A stretch of 21,273 nt of DNA from Treponema sp. (GTDB taxonomy: Bacteria; Spirochaetota; Spirochaetia; Treponematales; Breznakiellaceae): assembly GCA_031254385.1 (NCBI GenBank), contig JAIRUO010000160.1, positions 1 through 21,273 on the forward strand. The letters run 5' to 3'. The first letter of the stretch is position 1. Every line of letters starts with the position of its first letter. Of the stretch, positions 7,871 through 16,376 are shown in pieces. A program made the position numbers and the translations under genes. The notes below the pieces were generated by a model. It did not search any database. It was not told the DNA's origin and saw only the letters and a list, made by a program, of their open reading frames with translations.

Positions 7871-8875
7871 ATGCGTTCGTTAGTTACTATTCAGAAAGTA
7901 AAAGAGATAAGCGCTATTGAGGATTCGGATTTTCTTGAACTCGCCCATGTTATGGGGTGGCAGTGCGTTGTCAAAAAAGGCGAATTTCAGACGGGCGATC
8001 TTGGCGTATACTATGAAGTAGACAGCTTTCTCCCGCTGGATGACCGCTATGAATTTTTGCGAAATTCATCATACCGTGAGAATGACGATAACGGCAAAGG
8101 CTTTCGTATCCGAACCGTTAAAATGCGCGGACAGCTTTCGCAGGGTTTATTGCTGCCGCTTGCAAAATTTCCCGAACTCGAAGGCTGCGGCGAAGGCGCG
8201 GATGTTACCGATAAACTCAATATAAAAAAATGGTACATTCCCGAAACAGCCGCCGATGGAGGCGTAATTATCGGTGAGCGTCCCTACGGCATTCCCGCTT
8301 CCGATGAAATCCGCATACAATCTAGTCTTGAACTGCTTGAAGAATTAAAAGGGAAGCCGTATTACATCACCACAAAAATGGACGGCACTTCGGGAATTGT
8401 TTATTACATTGGCGAAAAATTCGGGTGCTGCAGCAGGAACAAAGAAATAAAAGACGAAGAAACTGCTTTGTACTGGACATCTGTTTATAAATACGGCCTT
8501 AAAGAAAAACTTGGCTCTCTTGGACGCAACATAGTACTTACCGGCGAAATATGCGGCCCCGGCATACAAAAAAACAAACTGCGGCTTCCCACCATCGAAT
8601 GGTATGTATTCGACGTTAAGGATTGGGATTCCCAAAAATATCTTCCCTACGATGAGGCTTGCAAGCTGTGCGCTGACTTAGGCATTCCCATTGTCCCGCT
8701 TGAAGAACGCGGAGAACAATTTGACTATACGCTGGAACAACTGCTTGAAAAAGCAAAAGGCAAATATCCTAGTGGCCTGGACAAAGAAGGCATCGTTGTG
8801 CGCAACGCATTGTCACCCAAGGCCGTTTCGTTCAAAGTGTTAAATAACGATGCGCTGCTTAAGGAGAAAGGTTGA
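7871..8875 (+). CDS. ATP-dependent RNA ligase, Rnl5/DRB0094-type
   Basis: The 334-residue protein shows the covalent nucleotidyltransferase motif order: motif I KMDGTS with the AMP-accepting Lys169, GEICG around Glu226, motif III WYVFDVKD at 244-251, motif IV EGIVVR at 306-311, and motif V SFKVLN with Lys322. About 165 residues precede motif I, including a segment resembling an N-terminal OB-fold (EFQTGDLGVYYEVDSFLPL), which matches the Deinococcus DRB0094 ligase family (Rnl5) rather than T4 Rnl1 or Rnl2. That family seals 3'-OH/5'-phosphate nicks in duplexes with an RNA 3' side. The ATG at 7871 lies five bases after the synthetase stop, so the two are probably cotranscribed. It converges on the restriction operon. 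The RNA substrate here is unknown. Confidence 0.88.
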   Translation: MRSLVTIQKVKEISAIEDSDFLELAHVMGWQCVVKKGEFQTGDLGVYYEVDSFLPLDDRYEFLRNSSYRENDDNGKGFRIRTVKMRGQLSQGLLLPLAKFPELEGCGEGADVTDKLNIKKWYIPETAADGGVIIGERPYGIPASDEIRIQSSLELLEELKGKPYYITTKMDGTSGIVYYIGEKFGCCSRNKEIKDEETALYWTSVYKYGLKEKLGSLGRNIVLTGEICGPGIQKNKLRLPTIEWYVFDVKDWDSQKYLPYDEACKLCADLGIPIVPLEERGEQFDYTLEQLLEKAKGKYPSGLDKEGIVVRNALSPKAVSFKVLNNDALLKEKG

Positions 8876-8927
8876 TAGGATCTGATGACCGAGGTATACC
8901 AAAGCTTACGATCTCGGCAGAGTGTGT

Positions 8928-9656
8928 TTATAAGCCTTGTACCACTTCCGTATCAAGTATTTTTTTCCTTTCTTTCCAGTCGGGCATATACAGCGTTAAA
9001 AAATCATAAAATTGCCGATTGTGGTGAGGAAATAAAAAATGAATCATTTCATGTAAAATAACGTATTGAATACACGGTTTTCTTGCTTTTAACAAATAAA
9101 AATTGAGAGTAATCGTACTATTATACGGACTTGAACTTCCCCATAGTGTCCTCATTTTCCTGATCGACAAATTTGGCTTCATTATTTTATGTTTTTCGAT
9201 TACCGGATATAGAGTATCCAAAATGTCGCTATATACAGAAAATGCCTCTTTTCTCCACCATGATTCGAACAAGCGATTTATTTCATGTTCGGCAGATGTG
9301 TCTGGCAGATTGATACAAATAGAATGGTATTCTATATGAACTTGTTTCTTCTCTGACTGGAATATTGAGAAAGTCATGTCCTGGCCCAGCATACGAACAG
9401 ATATTCCATGACGTATAAAATTAGTTGCTTCATAGCTGCTTGTTTTTGAAAATTCTTCTAGTTTTTCTGTTATCCAGTCTTTTTTACTTTGCAGATACCG
9501 GGCAATCCACTTGGATGATGTCTTACGAGGCACAGAAAATTTTATTTTTTGAGACGGGTAAATTTTGAGCCGACAGGATGATATTTTCTTTCTCTCAATA
9601 ACAATAGAAACGATACCGGCTTTAGGTATATCCAGAGTACAGACCTCCTGCCGCAT
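8928..9656 (-). CDS. YgjP-type zinc metallopeptidase of the RM operon
   Basis: The 242-residue protein ends with a zinc-peptidase signature, HEMIH followed by HHNRQFYDFL, preceded by the typical RKMRTLWGSSSP stretch, which together identify the YgjP/DUF45 (M48-like) family. HEMIH supplies two zinc ligands and the catalytic Glu; the later His is the likely third ligand. The frame is open a further 37 codons into hsdR, but the ATG at 9656 sits one base after the hsdR stop (TGATATG), so translational coupling from hsdR is the better start. Such peptidases are often found directly after hsdR; a role in turning over restriction components is an inference. It is the last gene of the operon. Confidence 0.85.
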   Translation of the reverse strand: MRQEVCTLDIPKAGIVSIVIERKKISSCRLKIYPSQKIKFSVPRKTSSKWIARYLQSKKDWITEKLEEFSKTSSYEATNFIRHGISVRMLGQDMTFSIFQSEKKQVHIEYHSICINLPDTSAEHEINRLFESWWRKEAFSVYSDILDTLYPVIEKHKIMKPNLSIRKMRTLWGSSSPYNSTITLNFYLLKARKPCIQYVILHEMIHFLFPHHNRQFYDFLTLYMPDWKERKKILDTEVVQGL

Positions 9657-9657
9657 A

Positions 9658-12600
9658 TCAAAATCTCTTGAGTGCGGCAAGCATGATCTTTTCGATAATA
9701 AGATCAATAGTTTCTTCTTCCCATTGAAAATTGTTCTCTTCCATGTAGTTAAAGAGCAAATCATCAAGTTTCGATTTTATACTTCGATGAACCATTATAT
9801 TTTCCCGCCAGTCACGCTTGGCATTGTCTTTGATTGTATTTTTTATCTCAAGGGCCAGATGCGCCAGGTTTTTGTTATTCCCAATACTCTGTTCTTTAAT
9901 TTCATTTTGAAGATTGAGCTCCGACAGGATAGAGCTGTAAAAAGCCTTTGCATCGCTGTCATCCACGATCGATTCAGGGTATTCAATAGAACTCCGACCT
10001 TCGCGGTAATCTTCCGCCATGGTTTCCATTTGGGCCAGATAGGACTCCTCGTCTCGATCATGAAGGTACACCTCAATTGTTTTGTTGATCCTGTCCATAA
10101 ACGTCATGTATAACGCTGGGTCCTCATAGCGTTTTGTTTCAAGTTCCGCAACCTGCCTGGTTTTTATGGCATCCGCTCTTGCTTCTTTTGAACCGAGTAT
10201 GGAAAGCTGTTTCTGCATTTTGTTTTTATTGAAGATGTCCAAAGGATCGATCAATATTTTCGGATCATCCGCTTTTACATAAGTGTTCAAAAGCTGTCTG
10301 ATGCCGTCTTCATAATCGCTGAATAATATTCGTTCATTAAAACGCAGGGTGGCACCGTCTTTCAGTTTTTTGAAAAAATAATAATCTTTTCTGTACTGGT
10401 AGGCCTGTTTTTTACCTACTACCTTAAACAATTCATAACTTGTAAAAAGAAAATCAACCCACTTTCCAAATGACGCATGAGCCAGGTAAAACTGTTTTCG
10501 CCTTGTATCATCTATAAGCCGATCATGCCAAACATTAGGACGTTTTTCGTTTTTAACTATACCCGCAAATATTTCCCAAAGAGCGCGGTGTCTGGCTTCG
10601 ATTTCAGCCTTTTCTTTATCCGGGCTGATGATGCCGGATTTCATATCATCGGGATCAAAATCGTTCGTGCCTGATTGTTCATTGCCGTAAATATCCAAGG
10701 CTGAATTAAGATGCTTGAAAACTCCGTAATAATCAACAATAAGGCCAAATTCCTTATTTGGGTATATCCTATTGACCCGTGCGATTGCCTGATACAGGGT
10801 ATGATCCTGCATTTTTTTGTCAATATAAAGAACCGCCGCAACCGGAGCGTCAAAACCAGTAAGGAGTTTATCCTTTACAATAAGGAGATCGATATCACCA
10901 TCAGGATCGACAAATTGAGCGGTAACGGTATCTTCATAATGAGCGTAATCATTTTTATAGAGAGGGTCTATTTCAGCCGCAAAGAATTGTCCGATCTGCC
11001 TCAAGGATTCGGTAGTATTATTTTCATCATCGCCTTCTTCCTGATTGTTAGGCGTAATAACAACCGCTGGATTAATGCCAGAGAGTTTTTTGAGGCAGTA
11101 ATAGATTTCCACACATGCAGCACGAGACGAACAGGTAAGCATGGCTTTGAACTTCTTAGGTTTTACAAAACGGATAAAATGTTCGTATAAATTAAAAGCT
11201 ATCATAGCGAGCCGCTCTCTAGTTTGGGCCAGCGCAATAAAACGGCTCCACTTTTGCTCTAAATCCTGCGCCGCCTCTTTGCTCAAGCCTACGGTAAGAT
11301 GTTTTAGATGATCATTTATACTTTTACCGGTTACTTCCTGTTTTACAACTCTGCCTTCATAAAGAATAGGCACTATCACACTATCGCTTATGGCATCTTC
11401 CATTGAATAATGGTCAATAAGAGGGCCGAATTTGTGGTAGGTATTTTTTGCCGTAACACCACCCATCTTACCGGTTTCCTTGAACAGAGGCGTTCCCGTA
11501 AAGGCAATTTTTACAGCATTGGGCAGGGTTTCGGTCATGTACAAGTTGAGGCTGCCGTAATGACTGCGATGCCCTTCGTCAATGAACAGAAAAATATTGT
11601 TTGCGGAATTAGAATAATTCATCTTTACCGCTGTTTCAAATTTATTAACCAATGCGGTAATGACCGTATTTTCGTTATTTTTAAGAAGCTCAATTAGACC
11701 TGTTCCTGTTGCAGCCCGGATTGGCTCCATTTTTGTATTGATAAAATTATCTCTAATCTGTTTGTCTAAATTAATCCTGTCGGTGATCATGACGAAGCGG
11801 GGATTAATAAAATTTTTTGTATCGCTCAGAATCAATTTTGTAAGCATGATCATTATAATAGTTTTCCCCGACCCTTGGGTATGCCAGAGAACGCCTCCGC
11901 GAGTTTCCTTTCCGTCCTCTTGCTTAATCCGTTTAAGGCATTTTTTTACCGCAAAGAACTGTTTGTACCGGGCAATTTTTTTAACATTATTATCGTAGAT
12001 AACAAAATGACGGATAAGTTCCAAAAAACGGTTCGGCTCAAGGAGTGAAACAAGGGTACGATCTTGTTCTATCACTTCTCCGTCGGGACTGCACTTGCGA
12101 CAAAAGCTCTTGAGCCAGTCCTTGTCGTCCTCACGCCATGAAACAAACTGACTTTCCGGTGTGCCGACCGTGCCATACATTAGCTTGTACGGATTGACAG
12201 CGATCACCATCTGGCTGAACTTAAACAGATGTGGTATGTAATCGTTCCCCCAATTCCTGATATGCTGTCTAACTCCCTGCCATACATCAACGCCGGAGCG
12301 TTTACATTCTATAACAGCCAAAGGAATACCATTAATCATGACCACAATATCGGGCCGCACATATTTCCCGTTAGTACGCTCAACATCAAATTCATCGGTT
12401 ACCTGAAAAATATTGTTTTCCGGGTTTTCAAAATCAATATATGAAATGTCAAAAGACTGTAGGCTTCCGTCCGGCAAAGTTTCTTCCAGGCTTTTTCCTC
12501 CGCAAAGCAGATCGTAAATATCCTTATTACAGTTAGAAAGTCCCGATGTTATGGGTATATCCAGCGCCCGTATTGCCTTGCCCACAGAACCGGAAGAGAA

Positions 12601-12798
12601 GAAGAAGTTTTTCGAACCGAATGTAAACTGCCGCTTGCTCAAAAAATTTTGCAGTTCGTCCTCAAAAAGCACCCGCCTCCGTGAACCCCGTTTTGCCTCA
12701 GCATCACTTCGGGAAACGTAAGTATAACCCAGCTTTTCCAGCAGTTTTATGGCCCGATCTTGTGATTCTGGTCGCTCGTTAAATATGGTGTGGGTCAT
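9658..12798 (-). CDS. hsdR: Type I restriction enzyme, endonuclease/translocase subunit
   Basis: At 1046 residues this is full length for HsdR. In order: an N-terminal PD-(D/E)xK nuclease with Asp150 and the ECK at 164-166, then a superfamily 2 translocase with Walker A GSGKT at 309-313, DEGH at 407-410, TGTPL at 434-438 and the arginine-finger motif QAIARVNR in the second RecA lobe. It cuts unmethylated DNA after ATP-driven translocation as part of an R2M2S complex. All key residues are present. The ATG at 12798 lies inside the SIR2 gene, 20 bases from its end, with a GGAG seven bases upstream, so it should be translated by coupling. A metallopeptidase gene follows after one base. Confidence 0.97.
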   Translation of the reverse strand: MTHTIFNERPESQDRAIKLLEKLGYTYVSRSDAEAKRGSRRRVLFEDELQNFLSKRQFTFGSKNFFFSSGSVGKAIRALDIPITSGLSNCNKDIYDLLCGGKSLEETLPDGSLQSFDISYIDFENPENNIFQVTDEFDVERTNGKYVRPDIVVMINGIPLAVIECKRSGVDVWQGVRQHIRNWGNDYIPHLFKFSQMVIAVNPYKLMYGTVGTPESQFVSWREDDKDWLKSFCRKCSPDGEVIEQDRTLVSLLEPNRFLELIRHFVIYDNNVKKIARYKQFFAVKKCLKRIKQEDGKETRGGVLWHTQGSGKTIIMIMLTKLILSDTKNFINPRFVMITDRINLDKQIRDNFINTKMEPIRAATGTGLIELLKNNENTVITALVNKFETAVKMNYSNSANNIFLFIDEGHRSHYGSLNLYMTETLPNAVKIAFTGTPLFKETGKMGGVTAKNTYHKFGPLIDHYSMEDAISDSVIVPILYEGRVVKQEVTGKSINDHLKHLTVGLSKEAAQDLEQKWSRFIALAQTRERLAMIAFNLYEHFIRFVKPKKFKAMLTCSSRAACVEIYYCLKKLSGINPAVVITPNNQEEGDDENNTTESLRQIGQFFAAEIDPLYKNDYAHYEDTVTAQFVDPDGDIDLLIVKDKLLTGFDAPVAAVLYIDKKMQDHTLYQAIARVNRIYPNKEFGLIVDYYGVFKHLNSALDIYGNEQSGTNDFDPDDMKSGIISPDKEKAEIEARHRALWEIFAGIVKNEKRPNVWHDRLIDDTRRKQFYLAHASFGKWVDFLFTSYELFKVVGKKQAYQYRKDYYFFKKLKDGATLRFNERILFSDYEDGIRQLLNTYVKADDPKILIDPLDIFNKNKMQKQLSILGSKEARADAIKTRQVAELETKRYEDPALYMTFMDRINKTIEVYLHDRDEESYLAQMETMAEDYREGRSSIEYPESIVDDSDAKAFYSSILSELNLQNEIKEQSIGNNKNLAHLALEIKNTIKDNAKRDWRENIMVHRSIKSKLDDLLFNYMEENNFQWEEETIDLIIEKIMLAALKRF

Positions 12799-14128
12799 GG
12801 GTTTGCTCCAACAATAATTTTATTTCTCCAGGGTCACTGTCGGTAAATTCATGAACGATTATTTCCTTTAGAAACAATTGATTATTATATAACAGATTTT
12901 TCCATTTCTTTTCCCAGTTTCTATATGCATACCATGAATGCCCCCAAATTTGGTTACGGCTACAGGTATTTAGCGAGAATATTATGACTTCCTTTATCCC
13001 CTCTTGGGGAATATCCTTTATGTCAACAATTGACAACAATTCTATTAACCAATCTGACAAATGATCATATTGTTCCCAAGCCCCATATTCACGACAAAAT
13101 TCTTTTTTCTTTTGAAGTACAGCAAGTAAAATGGTATAAATATGCCCATCGGAAAGACTTAAACCATTCATACTAATATGCTTAATTATTTGATAAAAAG
13201 AATCACGAATTTTCAAGTATTCATCTTCGAATGTACCTTTGCCTGCTAATATCGAATCTATATTTGAAAAACTTTCTAACATATTATTTGCACTATGTTT
13301 TTGCATATTGAATTTACTAATAAAATCTTCAAATGTTGTATTTTCCAAAACCTCTATATCAAAAGAAAGTTTATAAAAATCCTTTAATTTGCTATTTATC
13401 TCATTTTTCGTTATATAAAAAATATCTCCATTATGAAAATTTTTCATTTTCTGAGTATTTGCTTCATTTAGAATAAAATTAATATCAGAATCGTTAAGAG
13501 AATATCCAAGTATCCCTATTGAATTCTCATGTATAAGGGTATATAGTTTTCGTGAGAAATAATTATTCTTTATCTGAAAATTATAGTAATCATTTTGAGT
13601 CAGAACCAATGACGATGGATTTGTCACTATTCCATGAATATGAAAAATATCAATTCCCGATGATACTTTGCTAAAAACACTCCCTTCGGTAAATATTCTG
13701 CTAGATTGAAATATGTACTCACTTATAATTTTATCATAATTTGTTGTAATAATATTTATTGCTTTTTTATCTTCAAACATTGATTTAAACAGATTAACCT
13801 TATCTTTGTCTATGTTTGAATCAATGGTCGCAGACTGAATACATTCACAAGCAATATCTTTTAATATCATATTTCTTTTTTGTGCCTCAATTTCAAGTAA
13901 TTGCGCAACAACAGTCAGTGGTATATCACCAGAGATGTAACCGTTTCCAGTATCTTTTACTAAAAAGACATCTTTTAATGTTGGGTCAATTCTATCAATG
14001 CAATAGACAATTAGTTCAAGCCAATTTGGAGCCTTTCCATTTGTTATCCATTTACTAAAACCTGTACCAATAATTAGCGTTAATGATTCAGTATAATATG
14101 ACGTTGCTATATCTAAATATAGTTTCAT
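12779..14128 (-). CDS. SIR2-domain protein, probable NAD-consuming defence effector
   Basis: The 449-residue protein has a SIR2-like Rossmann domain over about the first 230 residues: IIGTGFSKW from residue 19 (NAD-binding loop), TTNYD at 128-132, FHIHG with the catalytic-type His165, and GYSLNDSDI from 208. These are the landmarks of SIR2-like antiphage effectors such as ThsA, DSR and prokaryotic-Argonaute-linked SIR2s, which typically act as NADases causing abortive infection. The C-terminal half is predicted helical by eye and I recognise no domain; it may be a sensor. No signal peptide or membrane segment is seen. The ATG has AGAGGGT eight bases upstream. It lies 22 bases after hsdS and overlaps hsdR by 20 bases. 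It is visibly more AT-rich than hsdM or hsdR, suggesting later acquisition. Confidence 0.87.
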   Translation of the reverse strand: MKLYLDIATSYYTESLTLIIGTGFSKWITNGKAPNWLELIVYCIDRIDPTLKDVFLVKDTGNGYISGDIPLTVVAQLLEIEAQKRNMILKDIACECIQSATIDSNIDKDKVNLFKSMFEDKKAINIITTNYDKIISEYIFQSSRIFTEGSVFSKVSSGIDIFHIHGIVTNPSSLVLTQNDYYNFQIKNNYFSRKLYTLIHENSIGILGYSLNDSDINFILNEANTQKMKNFHNGDIFYITKNEINSKLKDFYKLSFDIEVLENTTFEDFISKFNMQKHSANNMLESFSNIDSILAGKGTFEDEYLKIRDSFYQIIKHISMNGLSLSDGHIYTILLAVLQKKKEFCREYGAWEQYDHLSDWLIELLSIVDIKDIPQEGIKEVIIFSLNTCSRNQIWGHSWYAYRNWEKKWKNLLYNNQLFLKEIIVHEFTDSDPGEIKLLLEQTHDPHHI

Positions 14129-14150
14129 TCTTTTACCCTCTATTTTTTAT

Positions 14151-15455
14151 TTATCGCTGTTTCTCTACTCTCACAATCCCCGTCAACAAAACTTGCATTA
14201 AAGCTTTCTTCATTATACACCATTCAGTTAATTCTTTGTCAAGTAAATTTATCTCACTATCCACTTGAGACAAAATGTTTGCAATAGCTTCTTGTTCTTT
14301 TAAGCTTGGCAAAAAAAAGGAAAAACTTGAGTACTCCTCTGCATTAATACCTGGTTGACCGCTTCTTGATGACATTGTGGTTACCCATTTCCAGTAGACC
14401 GAAGTATTGAATATTTCTTTAATAAACGATGGTGTACAAATTTGGTCATTTAGGGAATATTTTATTAAATACCCCGCATACACCAATTTACCATCATTTT
14501 TGTTATAGAGGTATGTTTTCCCGACCGTTCCTCCTGTTCTGACAAACAATAAATCGCCAGTTTGTAAAAAATAGTTCTTTGCATCAGGTGAATCTACATA
14601 CGCTTCATTTTCTGAAGAAAAATGACCATTGTCATCAATATCAGTTATCCTGATATATTTTGGGAGTCCTTTTTTATAACTACATGCGGAAGCATTTACC
14701 CCATATCTACCATTATTTTTTGAGCAAGACAAGAGATTTGTTTCCTCCCACTTCCCCCTAAACCCTGGTAGCCTCACGCCACTATTCGGATTCAACAAAT
14801 TTTCCAGTAGCCATTTTTTCAACTTGCGTTTCTCCGCGAGCAGGTCTTCCTTAAGTTTAATAACTTTTTCGCAATGTGAAACAAACTCAACTATTCTTTT
14901 TTGATCGGCAACGGGCGGTATAATGATTGGCATATTGAAAAAATCATCATCAAGGATATTTATTCGGTCAAAACGTACTCCATAATTTCCAATAGAATAA
15001 ATATACTCGTGCCATTGCGATGAAGCAAAAAAGTATTTTAAGTATTCATACGTTACGTTTTTCGTGTCAGTCTGCCTAAAAACAGTGTAAAGCGGGGATA
15101 CTATGCCCCTGATGCCTAACTCATTCGAGCTTATAGGGCCATAGGTGGCATTACTTGAGATTCTTGGATTGTATATAAAATCTTTGTTTTCAACGATGAA
15201 ATAAGTTTCTGTGTTTTCTTCATTGACAATATTTTTTTCAAAATATTTACTTTGTAAAATAACTCCGTCTGCGGCGCTGTTTGTCAAAACAGTTTTTACA
15301 GAATTACCAATATTCTTTTTTGTAACTTTCTCACAAATTTCACTCAACCTATATCTTTTCCATGTTTCAGGAGACATACCAAAATGGATGCTGTACCCAC
15401 TCGGCACCTCGCCTCGTTTAATCGCTTCAATCCGCTTTCTAATTTCCGCTTTCAT
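14151..15455 (-). CDS. hsdS: Type I RM specificity subunit, two TRDs
   Basis: The 434-residue protein has the full HsdS layout: an N-terminal 'MKAEIRKRIEAIKRGEVP' segment, target recognition domain 1 to about residue 180, a central conserved helix region (ADQKRIVEFVSHCEKV through LKKWLLENLLN), recognition domain 2 from about residue 225, and a matching C-terminal helix (LKEQEAIANILSQVDSEI to LLTGIVRV). Each TRD reads half of a bipartite site and the helices set the spacer. The ATG at 15455 has AAGGA upstream. The gene begins 30 bases after the end of dinD. The recognition site cannot be predicted from sequence alone. Composition is AT-rich, as is common for TRDs. Confidence 0.95.
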   Translation of the reverse strand: MKAEIRKRIEAIKRGEVPSGYSIHFGMSPETWKRYRLSEICEKVTKKNIGNSVKTVLTNSAADGVILQSKYFEKNIVNEENTETYFIVENKDFIYNPRISSNATYGPISSNELGIRGIVSPLYTVFRQTDTKNVTYEYLKYFFASSQWHEYIYSIGNYGVRFDRINILDDDFFNMPIIIPPVADQKRIVEFVSHCEKVIKLKEDLLAEKRKLKKWLLENLLNPNSGVRLPGFRGKWEETNLLSCSKNNGRYGVNASACSYKKGLPKYIRITDIDDNGHFSSENEAYVDSPDAKNYFLQTGDLLFVRTGGTVGKTYLYNKNDGKLVYAGYLIKYSLNDQICTPSFIKEIFNTSVYWKWVTTMSSRSGQPGINAEEYSSFSFFLPSLKEQEAIANILSQVDSEINLLDKELTEWCIMKKALMQVLLTGIVRVEKQR

Positions 15456-15485
15456 ACCCTTTTCCTTTTTGCCTATATTACAGAT

Positions 15486-16313
15486 TCATTTTTTGCTTTT
15501 CAAAACTTTTTTATCTTCACTTTTTATACGCCGTTCAACCTTTTTAACATCTTCCGCCGATGGGAGTTCTTCTGGAGCGATTCCTCTTTTAAGTAGCATT
15601 TTCCTTATAGCCCGGTTATTTTCTACGTGTTCATCTTCAATAGGAACAACGCCTTTAAGATTTTTCGTCTGAACATTAACAGATGTCATTTCCGCCGCAA
15701 GGTCTTTTGCCTTGATGCTGACAGTTGGTAAAAAATCGGCAAGAGGTCTGTTTTCAGGAACGCCCAGTTTGCGTTTCAGGGTTGTGGTATTTAGTCGAAA
15801 TAAAGCCTGATCTCCTTTTGATCGTATAATGGCAAAATCTTTATCGTTTACCCCCCGTTCATACAGAACACCTGACAGTATTTTTTCAGTTTCAGCTAAC
15901 TTTGCCCTTGCTTTTATCCGTTCTTAATCTAGGATTCTTTGCTCTACAATTTCGGCACGCCGTGTCTGTACCGCAAAGTAATTTTGCGCAAAGGCAATCT
16001 GTTCTTTTTTACTGTCCCCGTTCTGTGCGATCAAATAACAGGCATACCGAGTCAGAAAAATATCGTCAATTTCATGTTGTGCGCCTTTTCCAGCTTCGAT
16101 CACCTTGCTGACGTCAGCAAAGTGATCCTTGATTTTTACCCCGGCATTTTTACACGCTTCTTTCGCCTTATCAATGATATTGGTAAAATTACGCCATTGA
16201 GCGTAGTCCAGTAATTTTTGCAATTCTCGTGCGCTCCAACACTCCAAACCTTCTTCTTCGAAAGAAGCAGCTTCAAATTGTTCAAATAGAGCTTTTATTT
16301 CATTGGATTTCAT
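15486..16313 (-). pseudogene. dinD: dinD-like gene with one in-frame stop codon
   Basis: The minus-strand frame from ATG 16313 gives a DinD-family N-terminal part with [40 protein letters not shown] and [13 protein letters not shown], then meets TAA at 15926-15924 after 129 codons. The same frame continues without further stops through ERIKARAKL, YERGVNDKDFAII, LKRKLGVPENRPLADFLP and ERRIKSEDKK to a stop at 15486. Together they make about 275 residues, the normal length. So one substitution or a recoded stop separates the two halves; the frame is not shifted. A strong GGAGG/AAGGA ribosome-binding region remains. DinD-family proteins are commonly lodged between hsdM and hsdS. E. coli DinD is LexA-regulated and inhibits RecA filaments; whether this homologue does is unknown. 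The N-terminal half may still be made. Confidence 0.85.
16099..16126. repeat. 28-bp palindrome, copy inside dinD
   Basis: ATCACCTTGCTGAC is followed directly by GTCAGCAAAGTGAT; 13 of 14 base pairs of the dyad match, and one more G-C pair extends it on the outside. It encodes DHFADVSKV of DinD on the minus strand and, being palindromic, HLADVSKV on the plus strand. It matches the copy at 16344-16371 in 27 of 28 bases. Confidence 0.85.
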
Positions 16314-16343
16314 CTTTCCTTCCTCCCTTCATCTTCTTTTTTT

Positions 16344-16371
16344 ATCACCTTGCTGATGTCAGCAAAGTGAT
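16344..16371. repeat. 28-bp palindrome, intergenic copy before dinD
   Basis: This copy fills most of the 63-base gap between the hsdM stop (16377) and the dinD start (16313), about 30 bases upstream of the dinD ATG. It reads ATCACCTTGCTGAT then GTCAGCAAAGTGAT and differs from the intragenic copy at one central base only. Placement upstream of dinD suits an operator or an RNA hairpin that controls the downstream part of the operon; an origin by copying of the dinD segment is equally possible. Confidence 0.8.
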
Positions 16372-16376
16372 GCCAA

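Noticed and set aside
8876..8927. Terminator between the convergent RNA ligase and peptidase genes
   Set aside because: Only CCGAG (8889-8893) and CTCGG (8913-8917) can pair, with a 19-base loop and no T-run on either strand. The stretch is otherwise featureless.
9657..9767. Upstream start for the YgjP-type peptidase inside hsdR
   Set aside because: The extra 37 residues are only an out-of-frame reading of the HsdR C-terminus; the ATG next to the hsdR stop fits coupling better.
10711..11190. Long open frames on the plus strand inside hsdR, for example 10711-11190
   Set aside because: They lie opposite a well-supported gene, show no recognisable protein features and have no credible ribosome-binding sites.
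16344..16371. CRISPR repeat, suggested by the two similar 28-bp units
   Set aside because: Only two copies, about 245 bases apart with a coding sequence between them, and no cas genes; the units are full palindromes.
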